Shown piece by piece: positions 43,844 through 55,411 of a stretch of DNA of 64,000 nt. The DNA lies in NCBI GenBank assembly GCA_037693485.1, contig CM075351.1, positions 98,908,001 to 98,972,000 of the forward strand. Direction: 5' to 3'. The notes under the pieces are model-generated. The model ran no database searches, was not told the DNA's origin, and saw only the letters and a program-made list of their open reading frames with translations. Source of the DNA: Kitagawia praeruptora (Eukaryota > Streptophyta > Magnoliopsida > Apiales > Apiaceae). A program made the translations under genes and the position numbers. How positions within the stretch are numbered: the first letter of the stretch is position 1; the number at the start of each line of letters is the position of its first letter.

Positions 43844-45110
43844 TCGATCTCTATGGAGTTGGTCTCCGACAGACGTGCTCAACCCCCAATATATTAAAGG
43901 ACCTCAACCTGAAGGTGACAGTTCTGTTCTAAAACACTTCTACAGCAGCACTTAGTTTTGAATAGCTTTTATGACTTTTTTCATTCTACCAATAGACCAT
44001 TCTTATGATATTAATCTGTCTCCACTAGACAGTTTTTATTATTTTATTATTGAGATTTACAAGTGTTATGTTAAATAAAATCAAGGTATGCGTTAACTGA
44101 GTAATCGAGCAAGTTTCAGGTTGGAAAACTTTCTACTGGTGACTCCTTGGTGTGTCCGCAGGATGAATCATCTATAATCACCAATGATGCAACGGTTAAA
44201 TACATGGAGGTAACTTTTAATTGGTAGTAATTATTGTAAACTTAGCAGAATGAACCATAATGTAAAGCCTTGTAATTATCTTATATATTTTCTATCTGAC
44301 ATTTGCAGTCTTTTGTTTAATATATTAACACTTACTGCACAAGTTTTAATAACACAGAGCACGTATTCTGCATTATTGGGCCATTGTTCTTTTCTGGTAG
44401 TGATTTAGAGATTGCATTGTATTGGACAAAAAAACAGTAAAGTTTTCAAAAAATGACTTCCTCGTCTGACAAAAAAAGGAAAATAATACAGTAGGACTTG
44501 CTATTTTGTATAAGCCCAAACCATTGTTATTTGAAATGGTGAGCTATATTGAATTATTGTCTTTTCTGTGTGATAAGTTTATCAAACCAAACCAAGCTTT
44601 TTTTATAATTTGTTGTCATGTTCATATTATCATATCAGCGATTGCATTTTGTTTTTACATATACTTCAATCTTAATGCAGGGTGTAGACCTTGATGATTT
44701 TATTTCCGGGCCTCGTGAGCCGTTGCTAAAATTTGTTGATGAAAATTATCCTTTGCCTGATAAACCTGAATCTCTCTCAGGTATATTTTGGTTTGTTTTC
44801 TATTAGCATGTCATTTCTTAAGCTGATAGGCGCTAACCAATAAAGTCAACTCTTTATTGATGATAGGTGATGACGGTGTGAAGACAACAACTCCTGATGG
44901 TTTGCCCAGTATACTTTCCTGTTAATGCATGATATTAATTTTTAGTTTACTAAGATATAGTGGTTTGCAGGTGCTTTGTGTGCTGCTACTACAGAATGCT
45001 GGTTTGAAATCCAAGGATATTGCTGCTCGTTCAATGACGATTGAACTCATTTGTACAGTTGCGGCCAGGTTGAAACAAGAATATGTGCACTATGATAGTT
45101 TTAACTATGG
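43844..45110 (+). pseudogene. Gene fragment with introns, possibly SCC2/NIPBL-like cohesin loader
   Basis: Several exon-like blocks with GT/AG borders run on the plus strand: LWSWSPTDVLNPQYIKGP (43844-43916), a block ending YMEG around 44120-44210, DLDDFISGPREPLL (44682-44779, before GTATAT), a short block near 44867, and LCVLLLQNAGLKSKDIAARS with VAARLKQ (about 44970-45085). The last reminds me of the HEAT-repeat part of plant SCC2, which loads cohesin on chromosomes, but I cannot verify this. No full gene is present. It lies just upstream of a CACTA-type end at 45817, like the gene fragments in the two complete CACTA elements. Confidence 0.45.
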
Positions 45111-45404
45111 TAATTAGAGCGATATAGTTTGTTTTTACACGGAGTATGTCAATTATGTTTTTGGTTTGGAAGAGGCATTTTGACCTGAAATGTAGCTAGT
45201 TTGTCATTTTTGCGGATAGTCATTGATGTAATATATACTGATTTTTTTTGATAATGATAATGAAGTTTTTGTTATTTTCATAAGTGTTTGAGTTTTGGAT
45301 TGATAAGTTGCACCAATATAACATTCATTTTAGTATTATTTTGGTGTATATATATATATATATATATATATGAATACAGTAATGAATAAAGTAAACAAAC
45401 ACAT

Positions 45405-45817
45405 CAGTTTTTAATTTTCAACTGATGTTAAAGGATCTAGACATCGGTTAAAAACTGATGTGAAGGAAAATTTTAACTGATGTCTTTGTGGGTGTAGAGA
45501 AAGGTAACCCTCTTTTACATCGGTTTTTAATCGATGTCTAAGATCATCTTTTACATCGGTTTCAAGCAAGAAACGATGTCTGTTGTACACCTTAAACCTC
45601 AGTTGCATAAGCAAACCGATGTTAAAAACCCACATAGACATCAGTTACTAACTGATGTAAAAGGCAAGGACCAGCCGATGTCTTAAGTTGTCTTTGACAT
45701 CGGTTCAAAACCGATGTGAAAAGTGTTGGACTTTTCTCTACACCCACAAAGACATCGGTTGGAAAATGGCCAGACATCGGTTTTTAGCCGATGTCTATTG
45801 ACCTGTTTCTAGTAGTG
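45405..45817. mobile_element. CACTA-type right end with ACATCGG subterminal repeats
   Basis: The complement of the right edge reads CACTACTAGAAACAGG, a common plant CACTA terminus. About 400 bp inside it carry a dozen or so direct and inverted variants of ACATCGGTT / AACCGATGT, including nested inverted pairs. No matching left end was found in the window, so the element is truncated or rearranged. A (TA)n run borders it on the left (about 45344-45371). Sequence differs from the termini of the other two CACTA elements, so it is another family. Confidence 0.75.
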
Positions 45818-45820
45818 TCC

Positions 45821-48258
45821 CTAGGGCTTACGAACATCAATGATTGATTGTCACGTGTATCATTAAAATGCGTGAGAAATACGATCATTGGTGTAGCGTA
45901 AGTAGTAGTGTAATGTAAATCATTATGTGCTAGGTGCCGCATGTCTGGGAGGGTACTTTTCTTATTTGTTTACTTTTATGTTGCTGCAAGTTGAGGCAGC
46001 TTTATTTTTTTTTGCAAAAACAGGGTTAAATTGTATTTGAGGGGTTATGCCCATAGTCCGATAAACGAATACTTCATGCCGAAATTTTCTAAAATCCCCT
46101 GCAATCTATTTAAAAATCTATTTAATTTATTTGATTTCAAAGTATATGATTTTCGGAAGTTTAAATGGATGTGTAATAGTTGGCGTGAAAGTTGAAGTGT
46201 GATTTTTGCTATAAAGTGGATGCCTGGATAGTATTCAAGTGTTAAGAGGATATATGTGTTAGATGCTTATTTGATCTAGTTGATTATAGTAGAACTATTC
46301 TATGAATATATGGATATGTCTATATGTAGTGGTATGTGTTTTTATATGTTATTTATGATATGTGTATAAGCGTTATAGGACGCGTATGGGTAGAGTAGAG
46401 CAAATAAGAGTTTGCTGGTTTTGTCACTAAGACGGTACTTGAATTTGTAAAGGTTTGAGTAAGAGACCAGTCCGAGAGCAGTGCAAGGACTAGTAGCGAA
46501 GCCGGCAAGTATATGAAGTAAGGACTAGTATGAATGTGAGTCGAGGATCCATGATAGGATCAGGAACTTCGTAATCGAGGCAAGTGTTTTGCTCTTCACT
46601 TATCTTTCAAGTGATGCAGTTCAATTTCTTGTTGTAGTATATGATGAGAATAAAGGATATTTAGAAAATGTGATGTTTCTTCAATTAGCGGGAAAATGTT
46701 TATTTCCCCACCCTCAGTTCAACTATGGAATTTTAATAAACCTCACCAATGACTTTTCTACACAATGCCATTTCTTTATTTCCTTCGATTTTGCTAAGAA
46801 ATTTGTTGAATAGAGAAGAATCCAGATTTCAAAATCCTTATAAATAACTGTTAACAAAATTCCCGATTTTATTATATTTAACCCAAGTGACCTTAACTTA
46901 TTTCTTCAATTATATCGAACATTGTTTCATTAGTACTTGATCATACAACCCTACCTCTCTAGATACATCATGTTGTGTTGATTTACTTTCCCTTTTGATA
47001 TCAAGTCAATTCATTAATGCTGAATCATATTCCTTTGATTGTATTCACTTGATTCTATGTATGTTGAACCTGAATTATTACTTCTCATTTGAAAATGGAA
47101 TTTCTCCTTGCCTAATCTGCTGTGGTTATAATTTGAAGTATTCGTATCGATTTTGTTGATACCTTTTTGAGTTGACGTTCTTTATAATTTCCCCTATGTG
47201 GTATCGAACTTGTCGATACCAGACGATGATGTCTTCTCTTATTAATTCCTAATCATAAGTTGTTATTCTGGACGTGAGTTCCAGTTATTGTTGAAACAGG
47301 GTAGTCGATTGACCCGACCCCTGGCCTGAGTATTAAAGATAGAATTGGAAGTTTTTATTAAATAAAAAAAATGTTTTCATGACTGAGGACGCCAGTCAGA
47401 TTATGAGTATGATATTTTAGGCCAAAAGAGGCCTTGGATCCAGTTGAGTATTTGGATATACCAAGAGAGTATATCCGGAGTTTTAGTGTGACTGATCATC
47501 CACTTTAACTCGTTGCGTCGAAGTGAAAAATCCAATTCTAATCTATAAATTGAGTATCCAGTTGGACTTTGATTCTTTTTGCTTGACCAGGAATTTCCCA
47601 AGTTTTCTTATCGAATGGTTATCACTTGATCTTGAGTTTTTGAGTATCAGTATTGAATTGTTAAAGCCTGGTTTCTTTGAAGTTAACAATGTTTATTCTG
47701 ATTGAACAAAACTCTTATCCATTCTGGTTCCTGTTGCACCTCAGTAATGGTGAAGTATTGGCCTTCGTGGCAATTTAAAAGTATTATCACAGTTTCTTTC
47801 ACAGTATGAGTCGAAATTCTCTTGTCATCAGATCGTTTTGATATCGAAATTGTTATCACTATATGCACTTGCTGAGCATTGTTGGCTCACTCTTGCTTTT
47901 GTTTGTTTTCCTCAGTTTATAATGGAGATAAGTAAATCTAGTAGTGGACAATGAGTATTGATCTCCGGGCAGCGAAAAGAGACAGTCGAGTTATAGACTT
48001 CGCCGGGCAGTGGAGTGCGAATTGTCGAGGTTGGAGATATAGTTAGATAGTGATTTCGCTTATTCACAAATGTATATTTTTATTATTCTGAGACTGAGTT
48101 GTAGTAATGTAATTCAATAGTTTGTTTCATACCATAACCTGTATGTGATCTTGGTTTAAGGGGTTTTTATTATTAAATGTTGTTTATATTCAGAGTACTA
48201 TAATATTGTTTAATGGTTAGTGGTCCCATATCTGTACCCCGGATTTTGGGATGCTACA
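45821..48258 (+). repeat. Probable gypsy-type LTR remnant
   Basis: The segment ends CCCCGGATTTTGGGATGCTACA immediately before partial copia LTR 3; that ending is typical of plant Ty3/gypsy LTRs. The preceding 2.4 kb are non-coding with stretches of moderate GC content (46370-46580, 47940-48020). No start TG with matching target repeat could be fixed and no primer site follows, so it is a truncated or solo LTR. No coding sequence seen. Confidence 0.5.
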
Positions 48259-48675
48259 TTAAACATGGGGAATTTAATAAGCAAATAATATTGGAACCCA
48301 ATTAAATAATTAAGTTGCGGTATTAGGAAAGGTAGTGCAAATATTAATTCTTTAGTGGATTGAATTAATATTTAATTACATTGGGCTAGGCCCAAGATGT
48401 AATTAGAAGGCCCAACCTAATTATCCATGATCCCTATTGTAGCCCTATATATATTCTTATTCTCTTCTTGCTAGGGTTGGTTAAGAAAAAATTTGTAGTC
48501 ACCTAGGAGCAAGAAGAGAAGTTAACTTGAGAAGACGGAGGCCACACTTCGCTCAAGGGAATTTGGGAATACAATAGAAGAGCGTGGAATCAACCGTTGA
48601 CAAGGTGATTTTATTTTTGTACTCGTTAATTTATTGTATCAAAAATCGCAGGGCCAAGATCTGATTGTCCCAACA
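48259..48675 (+). repeat. Partial LTR 3 of the copia element
   Basis: 417 bp equal to the last 417 bp of LTR 1 (36171-36587), ending GATTGTCCCAACA and followed by the target repeat AATCC. The first 690 bp of this LTR are missing. Confidence 0.93.
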
Positions 48676-48681
48676 AATCCA

Positions 48682-51660
48682 TGAGTTGATTCCTCATCCA
48701 AAAGATTTTTGAGCAACAGCTATCAGCTGCAATGTATTCTGCCTCTGCTGTAGATGTGGCTACTGAATGCTGCTTCTTGCTGAACCAGGAAACCAATCTC
48801 CTTCCAAAGAATTGACAGCTTCCAGAAGTACTCTTGCGATCAATCTTGCAACCAGCATAATCAGAGTCTGTATAGCCAACTAGGTCGAAACCCGTATCCT
48901 TAGGATACCAGATACCAAGATTCGGAGTACCCTGAAGATATCTGAAGATACGCTTCACAGCTATCAAATGTGATTCTTTAGGATCAGTTTGGAACCTCGC
49001 ACATAAGCATGTTGCGAACATCATATCTGGTCTGCTTGCAGTGAGGTAGAGTAGAGAACTTATCATGCCCCTATAGCTTGTTATGTCAACTCGTTTTCCA
49101 GATTTATCTTGATCAAGCTTAGTGGCAGTGGCCATGGGAGTCTTTGCAGGTGCTGAATCTTCAAGATGATATTTTTTAAGAAGATCTTTAATATACTTGG
49201 ATTGACAGATAAAGATATCATATGTTCTTTGGCTTACTTGCAATCCAAGAAAGTAGTTCAGCTCTCCCATCATGCTCATCTCGTACCTACTCTGCATCAA
49301 CTTAGCAAACCTTGCACAAAGGCATCATTCGTAGAGCCAAATATAATGTCATCAACATAAACTTGCACAAGTAGAATATCATTTTTATGCTTTTTATAGA
49401 ACAGAGTTTTATCTATGACACCTCTAGTAAAACCACTTTCAAGTAAGAATTCAGCAAGAGTGTCATACCATGTTCTAGGCGACTGCTTAAGACCATAGAG
49501 AGCTTTGAATAGAAGGTAGACGAAGTCCTCACATTAAGGATCAATAAAACCAGGAGGCTGTTCAACATAGACCTCTTCTTCAAGCTCACCTTTCAAGAAA
49601 ACACTTTTCACATCCATCTGATATACTCTGAAGTTTGAATGTGCAGCAAATATTGCCAGAAACATCCTGATGGCTTCTAGTCTAGCAACTGGTGCGAATG
49701 TCTCATCATAATCAATACCTTCTTCTTGAGTGTAGCCTTTGGCAACCAGTCTCGCCTTGTTCCTTGTAACTATTCCATTCTCGTCAAGTTTATTTCTGAA
49801 TACCCATCTTACATCAATTACAGATTTGTCCTTTGGTTTGGGTACCAGCTTCCAAACTTTCTATCTTTCAAATTGATTGAGTTCCTCTTGCATTGCAATC
49901 ACCCAATCTGGATCTTCCAGAGCTTCTCCAACCTTCTTAGGTTCAATTTCTGATAGAAAACCAGAATACAAGCATTCGTTCTTAGTAGCTCTTCTAGTCT
50001 AAACTCTTGAGTCAAGATCACCAATGATCAGATCAAAAGTATGATCTCGATTCCAAACAGTTTGCCTTGGTAGATAAGATCTGGATGATTCCCCATTATT
50101 AGCATCCTGACTAGTGGATCCTTCTCCGGCTCCCCCTGAGTTGTTGCTTGTCTGATCTGTAGATTCTTCAACTTGAGGACTAGAACCAGAAATAGTCTGA
50201 CTTTGAGATCTTGTGTTCCCACTGCCATTACCAGAATCTGGATCATCATTATCATCATTACCATTATTATTTACATTATCAACAGCAACCTCAGGTTCAG
50301 TTTCATCATCCTCATCATCAGAAAGATTCTCAAAAGCTAGAGATTCATCATCATCTTCTTTCTGAATACTAGGAGATCTTGCATCGTCAAATCTCACATT
50401 AAGGCTTTCCACAACCTTCTGACTATCGATCACATACACCCTATACGCCTTAGACTCCAATGAATACCCTAGGAAAATGCCTTCGTCTGCTTTAGCATCA
50501 AACTTACCAAGATGCTCATTGCCATCTTTAAGAGCATAGCATTTTCCTCCGAACACAGGAAAGTACTTCACGGATGGTTTAGTGAGGGCCATAAGTTCAT
50601 ATGGTGTCTTCTCATACATTTTGTTGATCAGGGTTCTATTCTGAGTATAGCAAGCTGCATTGACTGCCTCAGCCCAGAAATAAGTAGGAAGTTTAGCTTC
50701 ATTCAACATTGTTCTGGCAGCTTCAATCAGTGTTCGATTTTTCCTCTCAACCACTCCATTCTGCTGCGGAGTCCTGGGTGCTGAAAACTGTATTGAGATA
50801 CCCTTCTCAGTACACCAGCTATTGAGAACTGAGTTTCTGAATTCAGTCCCATTATCTGATCTGATTTTACGCACGGGCACTCCAGCTTCTAGCTCAATCT
50901 TCTTGATATGATCGATAATCATCTGCGCTGCTTCATCTTTAGAATGCAAGAATAACACCCATGTGTATTTGGAATAGTCATCCACAATTATTAAATAGTA
51001 TCGCTTCTTGGACATAGACATGACATTAACTGGACCAAACAAATCCATATGCAGAAGTTGCAGTGGTTCAGTGATGTCTGATATTGTCTTCCTTTTGTGT
51101 GATGCTCTCTTGGACTTTCCCTTTTCACATGCTGCACATAGTCCGTCAGGACAGAACTCCATCTCGGGTAATCCTCTCACAAGTTCCCTCTTGACTAGAG
51201 AATTCATAGTCTTGAAGTTAAGAATGTGAAAGCTTCTTATGCCATAACCAACTGTCTTCTGAAGATGCTTTACCATAGAAGCACTTGACTTCACCATTGC
51301 CAGAGTTCCAGTCAGCTACGAACAAATCACCCTTTCTCACTCCTTGTAAAGCGAGCTTCTCATCCCTCTTGTTACTGATCAGACACTTCTCCTTCTTGAA
51401 CAAGACTTCATACCCTTTACCACAAAATTGACTTATGCTCAGAAGATTATGCTTTAGACCATCAACAAGAGAGACTTCTTCAGTGATGACATTCCCAAAT
51501 TCCAAACAGCCATATCCCGTAGTGAATCCTTTGCTGTCATCTCCGAAGGTAACCACTGGGCCAGCTTTCTCAACCACCTTTGATAGCAGGGCTCTATCAC
51601 CGGTCATATGTCTCGAACATCCACTGTCCAGAATCTACATGACTCGCTTTTTCTTCATGC
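48682..51660 (-). pseudogene. Element A pol: protease, integrase, RT and most of RNase H, with breaks
   Basis: From right to left on the minus strand: the protease motif LDSGCSRHMTG (about 51640-51600), with TAG just before it where tryptophan is usual; a GAG-prepeptidase/integrase region (WLWHKKLSH); a one-base insertion near 51220 shifting into integrase (HMDLFGPV, IRSDNGTEFRN, PQQNGVVERKNR, about 51100-50745); a variable acidic linker; a TAG at 49999-50001; and RT with DVRWVF, ARLVAKGYTQEEG, YQMDVKS and the YVDDIIFGS site near 49350. A further stop (49533 region) and a frameshift (near 49310) are followed by RNase H (YTDSDYAG, STSGSCQFF, STAEAEYIAA). It breaks at 48681 where the copia element is inserted. 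Confidence 0.88.
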
Positions 51661-51677
51661 CCTGTATTCAAAGGAGA

Positions 51678-54122
51678 TTAAGTTTTCTTTGGTACCCAAA
51701 CTTGTTTGGGTCCAGAGGGCTTAGACACATTTGCATATTTAACATATTTCTGTGTAGATTTAGCAGATTTAGCATTTGCCTTGACTGTCTCCTTTTCTCT
51801 TATAGAGGCATCAACAGAATTGCTTCTAGGCTTGGGAGAAAAGGATTCTTTCATAGATTTAGGTGGACTAGCAGTCTTAGGTCTGTTATTTCTATCATGT
51901 TTTGTTTTCTTACTTTTATCATCATGTGAACAATTATTAACAGCAGGAGATGCATGTGTCACATTTAGAAAAGCAGTCATAAGATTAACAGTGCATGATA
52001 TGCAAGTAGTTGAAGCACACTTAGAATGAACAGGCATGGCAGACATGTTATGAACATGAGCATTAATATTATGATTATCCTCTACTTTAACATTCTTACA
52101 TGCATGAGTAAGATGAGCAGCAGAGTTGCAGTTGTTACATAACTTCCTAGGACCATTTTTGCTTATCCTCTTCTTAGCCTTAGACTCATTTTGATCACCT
52201 AGTTCAGTTTTAGGTTTTACAAATTTGACAAATTTACTAGGTGACATTGCCTTTTCATTTCTTTACTTTTTAATGTCCTCAACAAGTATTTCATTTCTAA
52301 TTAATAAAGCATCAACATCAAAGGTCTCAGAGGTAACTTCCTTATATAGGAGACTATCTACATTCTTAAGAACAGGTGGTGCATTACTGGATGTAGCCTT
52401 AGCTAATTCAGGATCCACCACTTGTTTCTTACATTTCTTAACATTATAGTCAAATCCAATAGCAACTCTTGGACCAGATATTTGACTATCAAACAATTCC
52501 CTAGCAAGGTTAGCAGAATTCTGAAAAGCATATAGCTTACCATCTATGTCAGCTATTTTTTCTTTAAGTTCATTCTCTGTCTCGACACTAACCTGGAATT
52601 TGTTTTCTAGATACTCATTTCTTTCCTTTAGATTTTCTATCTGCATATTAGTGAGTTCTAGTTCCTCATTCCTGGCTTGTATCTTACTAAGTTCAGCCCT
52701 AGCATTTTCAGTCTCAGATTTAGCAGTTGTTATATCTTTTAAAGCATATTCTAAATCCCATCTAAGATCACTTATAGATTTGCTAGAGTCTATCACATGC
52801 TTGACACAATCACGATTACGACATTTAAATCTATCAGCCATAGAAGCAGGCATGATTTTTACCTCATATCCATAAGTAGGATCATAGTCTGCCATCAGCG
52901 CAAGATTGTCATACTCCTCTTCATCGTCAGTGTCATCCCTGCTTTTGCCCTCGGCAATGTATGACTTGACAGGATACTTTCTCTGAGAGCTAGAGTCCCT
53001 TTTCTGAAAAACGTTCTTCCTTTCATTTGCTTGCCTGGGTTCTCTGCATTCACAGTTGTAGCACCGAAACTTGCTACGGTCTACCATCCCTGTCTTGTTA
53101 CTCTTTCCTGATTCAGACCCAGAAGACGAACCAGTTCTCTGCGATCTGCTGCTACTTCCAGAATATCTGTACTTGGCATTTTTTCTGAATCTGATTCGGC
53201 TAAAGTTAGCTGCTAATGTAGCCATAGTAGGATCCTCCAGTTGTTGCAACTCCTCAAGAGTATAATACTCACTTTCGTCACCAAGTAGATCATTATTGTC
53301 CATTTCAGCTTCAAAGAACACATCCTTCTTGCTCTGTGGTTTCATAACCTTTGTTTCAGGTTCTTTGTGGCTAGATGCAGTAAGAGCAGTTGTCTTCAAT
53401 AATTCAGCATTCTTGTTGTCTACTATTCCAGCACCATATATAATTTTCCTTTGCTCTTGCTCCATCTCATGAGTTCTTAACTTTCCATACAACTTCTCAA
53501 GAGTCATTGTAGCAAAGTCATCTCTCTCTCTGATGGATGACGCTTTATGTTCTACATGGTGTGGTAGAGTCAGCATGAATTTCCTGTTTGTCTCTCTTAG
53601 AGGATACTTCTTCCCGTGAATGCTCAACTCATTCAGTAGCTTATTGTATCTCTCGAAAACTTGAGTGATACTTTCACCAGGAAGAGATTTAAAAGCTTCG
53701 TAGTGAGACGTCAGAATATCCAGTCGATTTTCACGAACTTCATCAGTTCCCTCCATTATCATTCCAATCGTATCCCACATGTGTTTCGCACTAGTACAGT
53801 TCATAATTTGATGATTCATTTCATCATCCATGGAGTCAACTATGATTAGTCTAAGATTGGTATCCAATCCATCTTTTTCAGTTTCAACAGCGGTATACTC
53901 CGATGGACGTTTTGGAATCATTCCTCCAACAGCTGCACTACTTTCACCATCCTCGGTTGTTTCAAGAGCAGCTTTCATTGGTTTAGACCAACCCTCAGTC
54001 AACGTCTCCATGTATCTGGGATTTGACTCTTGTATGAACAGTAACATCTTCATTTTCCACATGTTGTAATTATCACGATTAAATGAAGGAACCTTAATAC
54101 TGCTACCTTTTTTAGTACTCAT
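51678..54122 (-). pseudogene. Element A gag with an internal stop and a damaged zinc knuckle
   Basis: The frame starts at ATG 54120-54122, only about 60 bp from the 5' LTR. It runs 619 codons to TAA (52263-52265) and then continues in the same frame for a further 190 codons to 51678. The N-terminus (VPSFNRDNYNMWKMKMLLFI) and the following region to about residue 220 match the copia gag/UBN2 family. A first knuckle begins FRCYNC but runs straight into ECREPRQAN, so about ten residues including the histidine are deleted. A second knuckle, CNNCNSAAHLTHAC, lies after the stop. A coiled-coil-like stretch (KSETENARAELSKIQARNEE and on, about residues 470-530) precedes the stop. Long gag size fits Sirevirus-type elements. 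Confidence 0.85.
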
Positions 54123-54168
54123 TATTCTGGATGACGAACGCGGATCTGATCTGTATGTCGATCAACAA

Positions 54169-54180
54169 GCTCTGATGCCA
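54169..54180 (-). other. Primer-binding site of element A
   Basis: GCTCTGATGCCA on the plus strand is the complement of TGGCATCAGAGC, an initiator tRNA-Met-type site. It lies two bases inside the 5' LTR boundary at 54183. Confidence 0.88.
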
Positions 54181-54182
54181 AT

Positions 54183-55280
54183 TGTTAGGTCCAGAATAAC
54201 GTAGAAGGAGGGTTGAATACGTTATTTCGAAATATTTGAATTTTTGAGATGTGAAAAATAAGGTCAACAATTGAATCGAAATAACACAATCAATTCGGGA
54301 AAATATCTTTGAATTGATAAAAACCGAGGGTTGTTACAACTTCTAATCCAGTGGATTAGCTTCAAAACCCAGAATACTCCTAAGGATAGTTTAGGCACGA
54401 GGACCTTCTACCCGACACTTCCTGAAAGCGGGCTAAGCCGACTTTCCTACTAGATGGACTGTCTAGCAGCTTACACATAGAAGATATAAGAGAGAGAAGA
54501 GAGAGTTGTGTGTTGAGGTGTGTTTTGAAATGAAATACAACAGGCCTATTTATAGGTTTTAGAAAGTCACTATTTGGCACTATTCCAACAACCCCCAAAT
54601 AGTAACCGATCACTATTCCAACAACCACAGTTACTATTCATATGAATAGTGATTTCGGTTACTATTCATATGAATAGTGATTTCGATTACTATTCATATG
54701 AATAGTGATTTTGGTTACTATTCATATTGTCTTCTGTTTATTTTGCTGCTTTAATTCTTCTCAGAAAATAGTTCAAGTACCAGATTAATTTAATTATTTA
54801 TTATAAATAATTAATTAATCTGTTACTTAGTTGATTTTCAAAGTAAATTAATTTTTGACAATACCTTGAGATATTATGTCTATCATTGATCGTCAATAGG
54901 CTTTAGCAATTCTTTCTGTGAATTAATGTGTTGACCCTTCTCTTATGTGCTGACACTTAGTGCACTGGTCTGGTTCACAAGTGACTAGCACTGATCTTGA
55001 TCTTCACACCTTCGTTACATTCCAATTGATTAGCCTGCAGCAATATCTTCAAATAATATAAATACGTGGAATCTTTTGGCCCTTCAACTGAATCATCTGT
55101 ACATCTTATTCTGTCAATGAGGCTTGATCATGTTAATGAACTTCTTTCAGCGACTTGATCCTTGTCGGTGCCTGTTCTTCAAATTTCACGATCCATGTAT
55201 AGAGTTAATATTATTTATTTTTTATCCTAGTTGAGTTATATATGTCCTCTATTACATATTACATTACATTATGCTTTACA
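54183..55280 (-). repeat. 5' LTR of element A
   Basis: 1098 bp, partner of 31028-32123. It contains three full copies of the 18-bp palindrome ACTATTCATATGAATAGT (54633-54650, 54661-54678, 54689-54706) at 28-bp spacing, separated by GATTTCGGTT-like linkers. The conserved block TGCACTGGTCTGGTTCA lies at 54961. Confidence 0.93.
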
Positions 55281-55285
55281 TGTTA

Positions 55286-55411
55286 ACCCTAAACGACAAT
55301 TCTACAACCCTGCGCATTTAAACAAAAACACATCAAAACTACCACAAACTTGAGGCCAAGTTAATCAATTTAAGCCGATATGGAATGCTCCAAATGGATA
55401 TAAAACCCACT
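55286..55411 (-). repeat. Right part of the Athila/Tat-like LTR fragment
   Basis: Similar to 58590-58721 in the 57177 element (AAAACACATCAAAACTAC, TCAATTTAAGCCGATAT, ending CCACTTATCA). It continues the fragment left of element A. Confidence 0.65.

Larger units (their letters stand above)
35481..48675 (+). mobile_element. Ty1/copia element with three LTRs (plus strand)
   Basis: Bounded by the 5-bp repeat AATCC (35476-35480 and 48676-48680) within element A's RNase H. LTR 1 is 35481-36587 (1107 bp), LTR 2 is 42219-43325 (1107 bp), and LTR 3 is a 3' portion only, 48259-48675 (417 bp). After LTR 2 the first 459 bp of the interior are repeated (43326-43784 equals 36588-37046). Other DNA then occupies 43785-48258. 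The arrangement suggests a tandem LTR-interior-LTR-interior-LTR array whose second interior and start of LTR 3 were replaced by later insertions and deletion. Confidence 0.87.
31028..55280 (-). mobile_element. Sirevirus-like Ty1/copia element A (minus strand), split by another copia element
   Basis: LTRs at 31028-32123 (1096 bp, 3' LTR) and 54183-55280 (1098 bp, 5' LTR) start TGTTAGGTCCAGAATAAC and end GCTTTACA. The target repeat TGTTA lies at 31023-31027 and 55281-55285. On the minus strand, from the right: primer-binding site, large gag, protease, integrase, reverse transcriptase, RNase H, an additional long frame, a purine tract and LTR. Integrase before RT defines Ty1/copia; the long gag with a late zinc knuckle and the extra frame after pol fit the Sirevirus lineage. 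It is split within RNase H by the copia element 35481-48675. Many stops and shifts make it non-functional. Confidence 0.9.
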
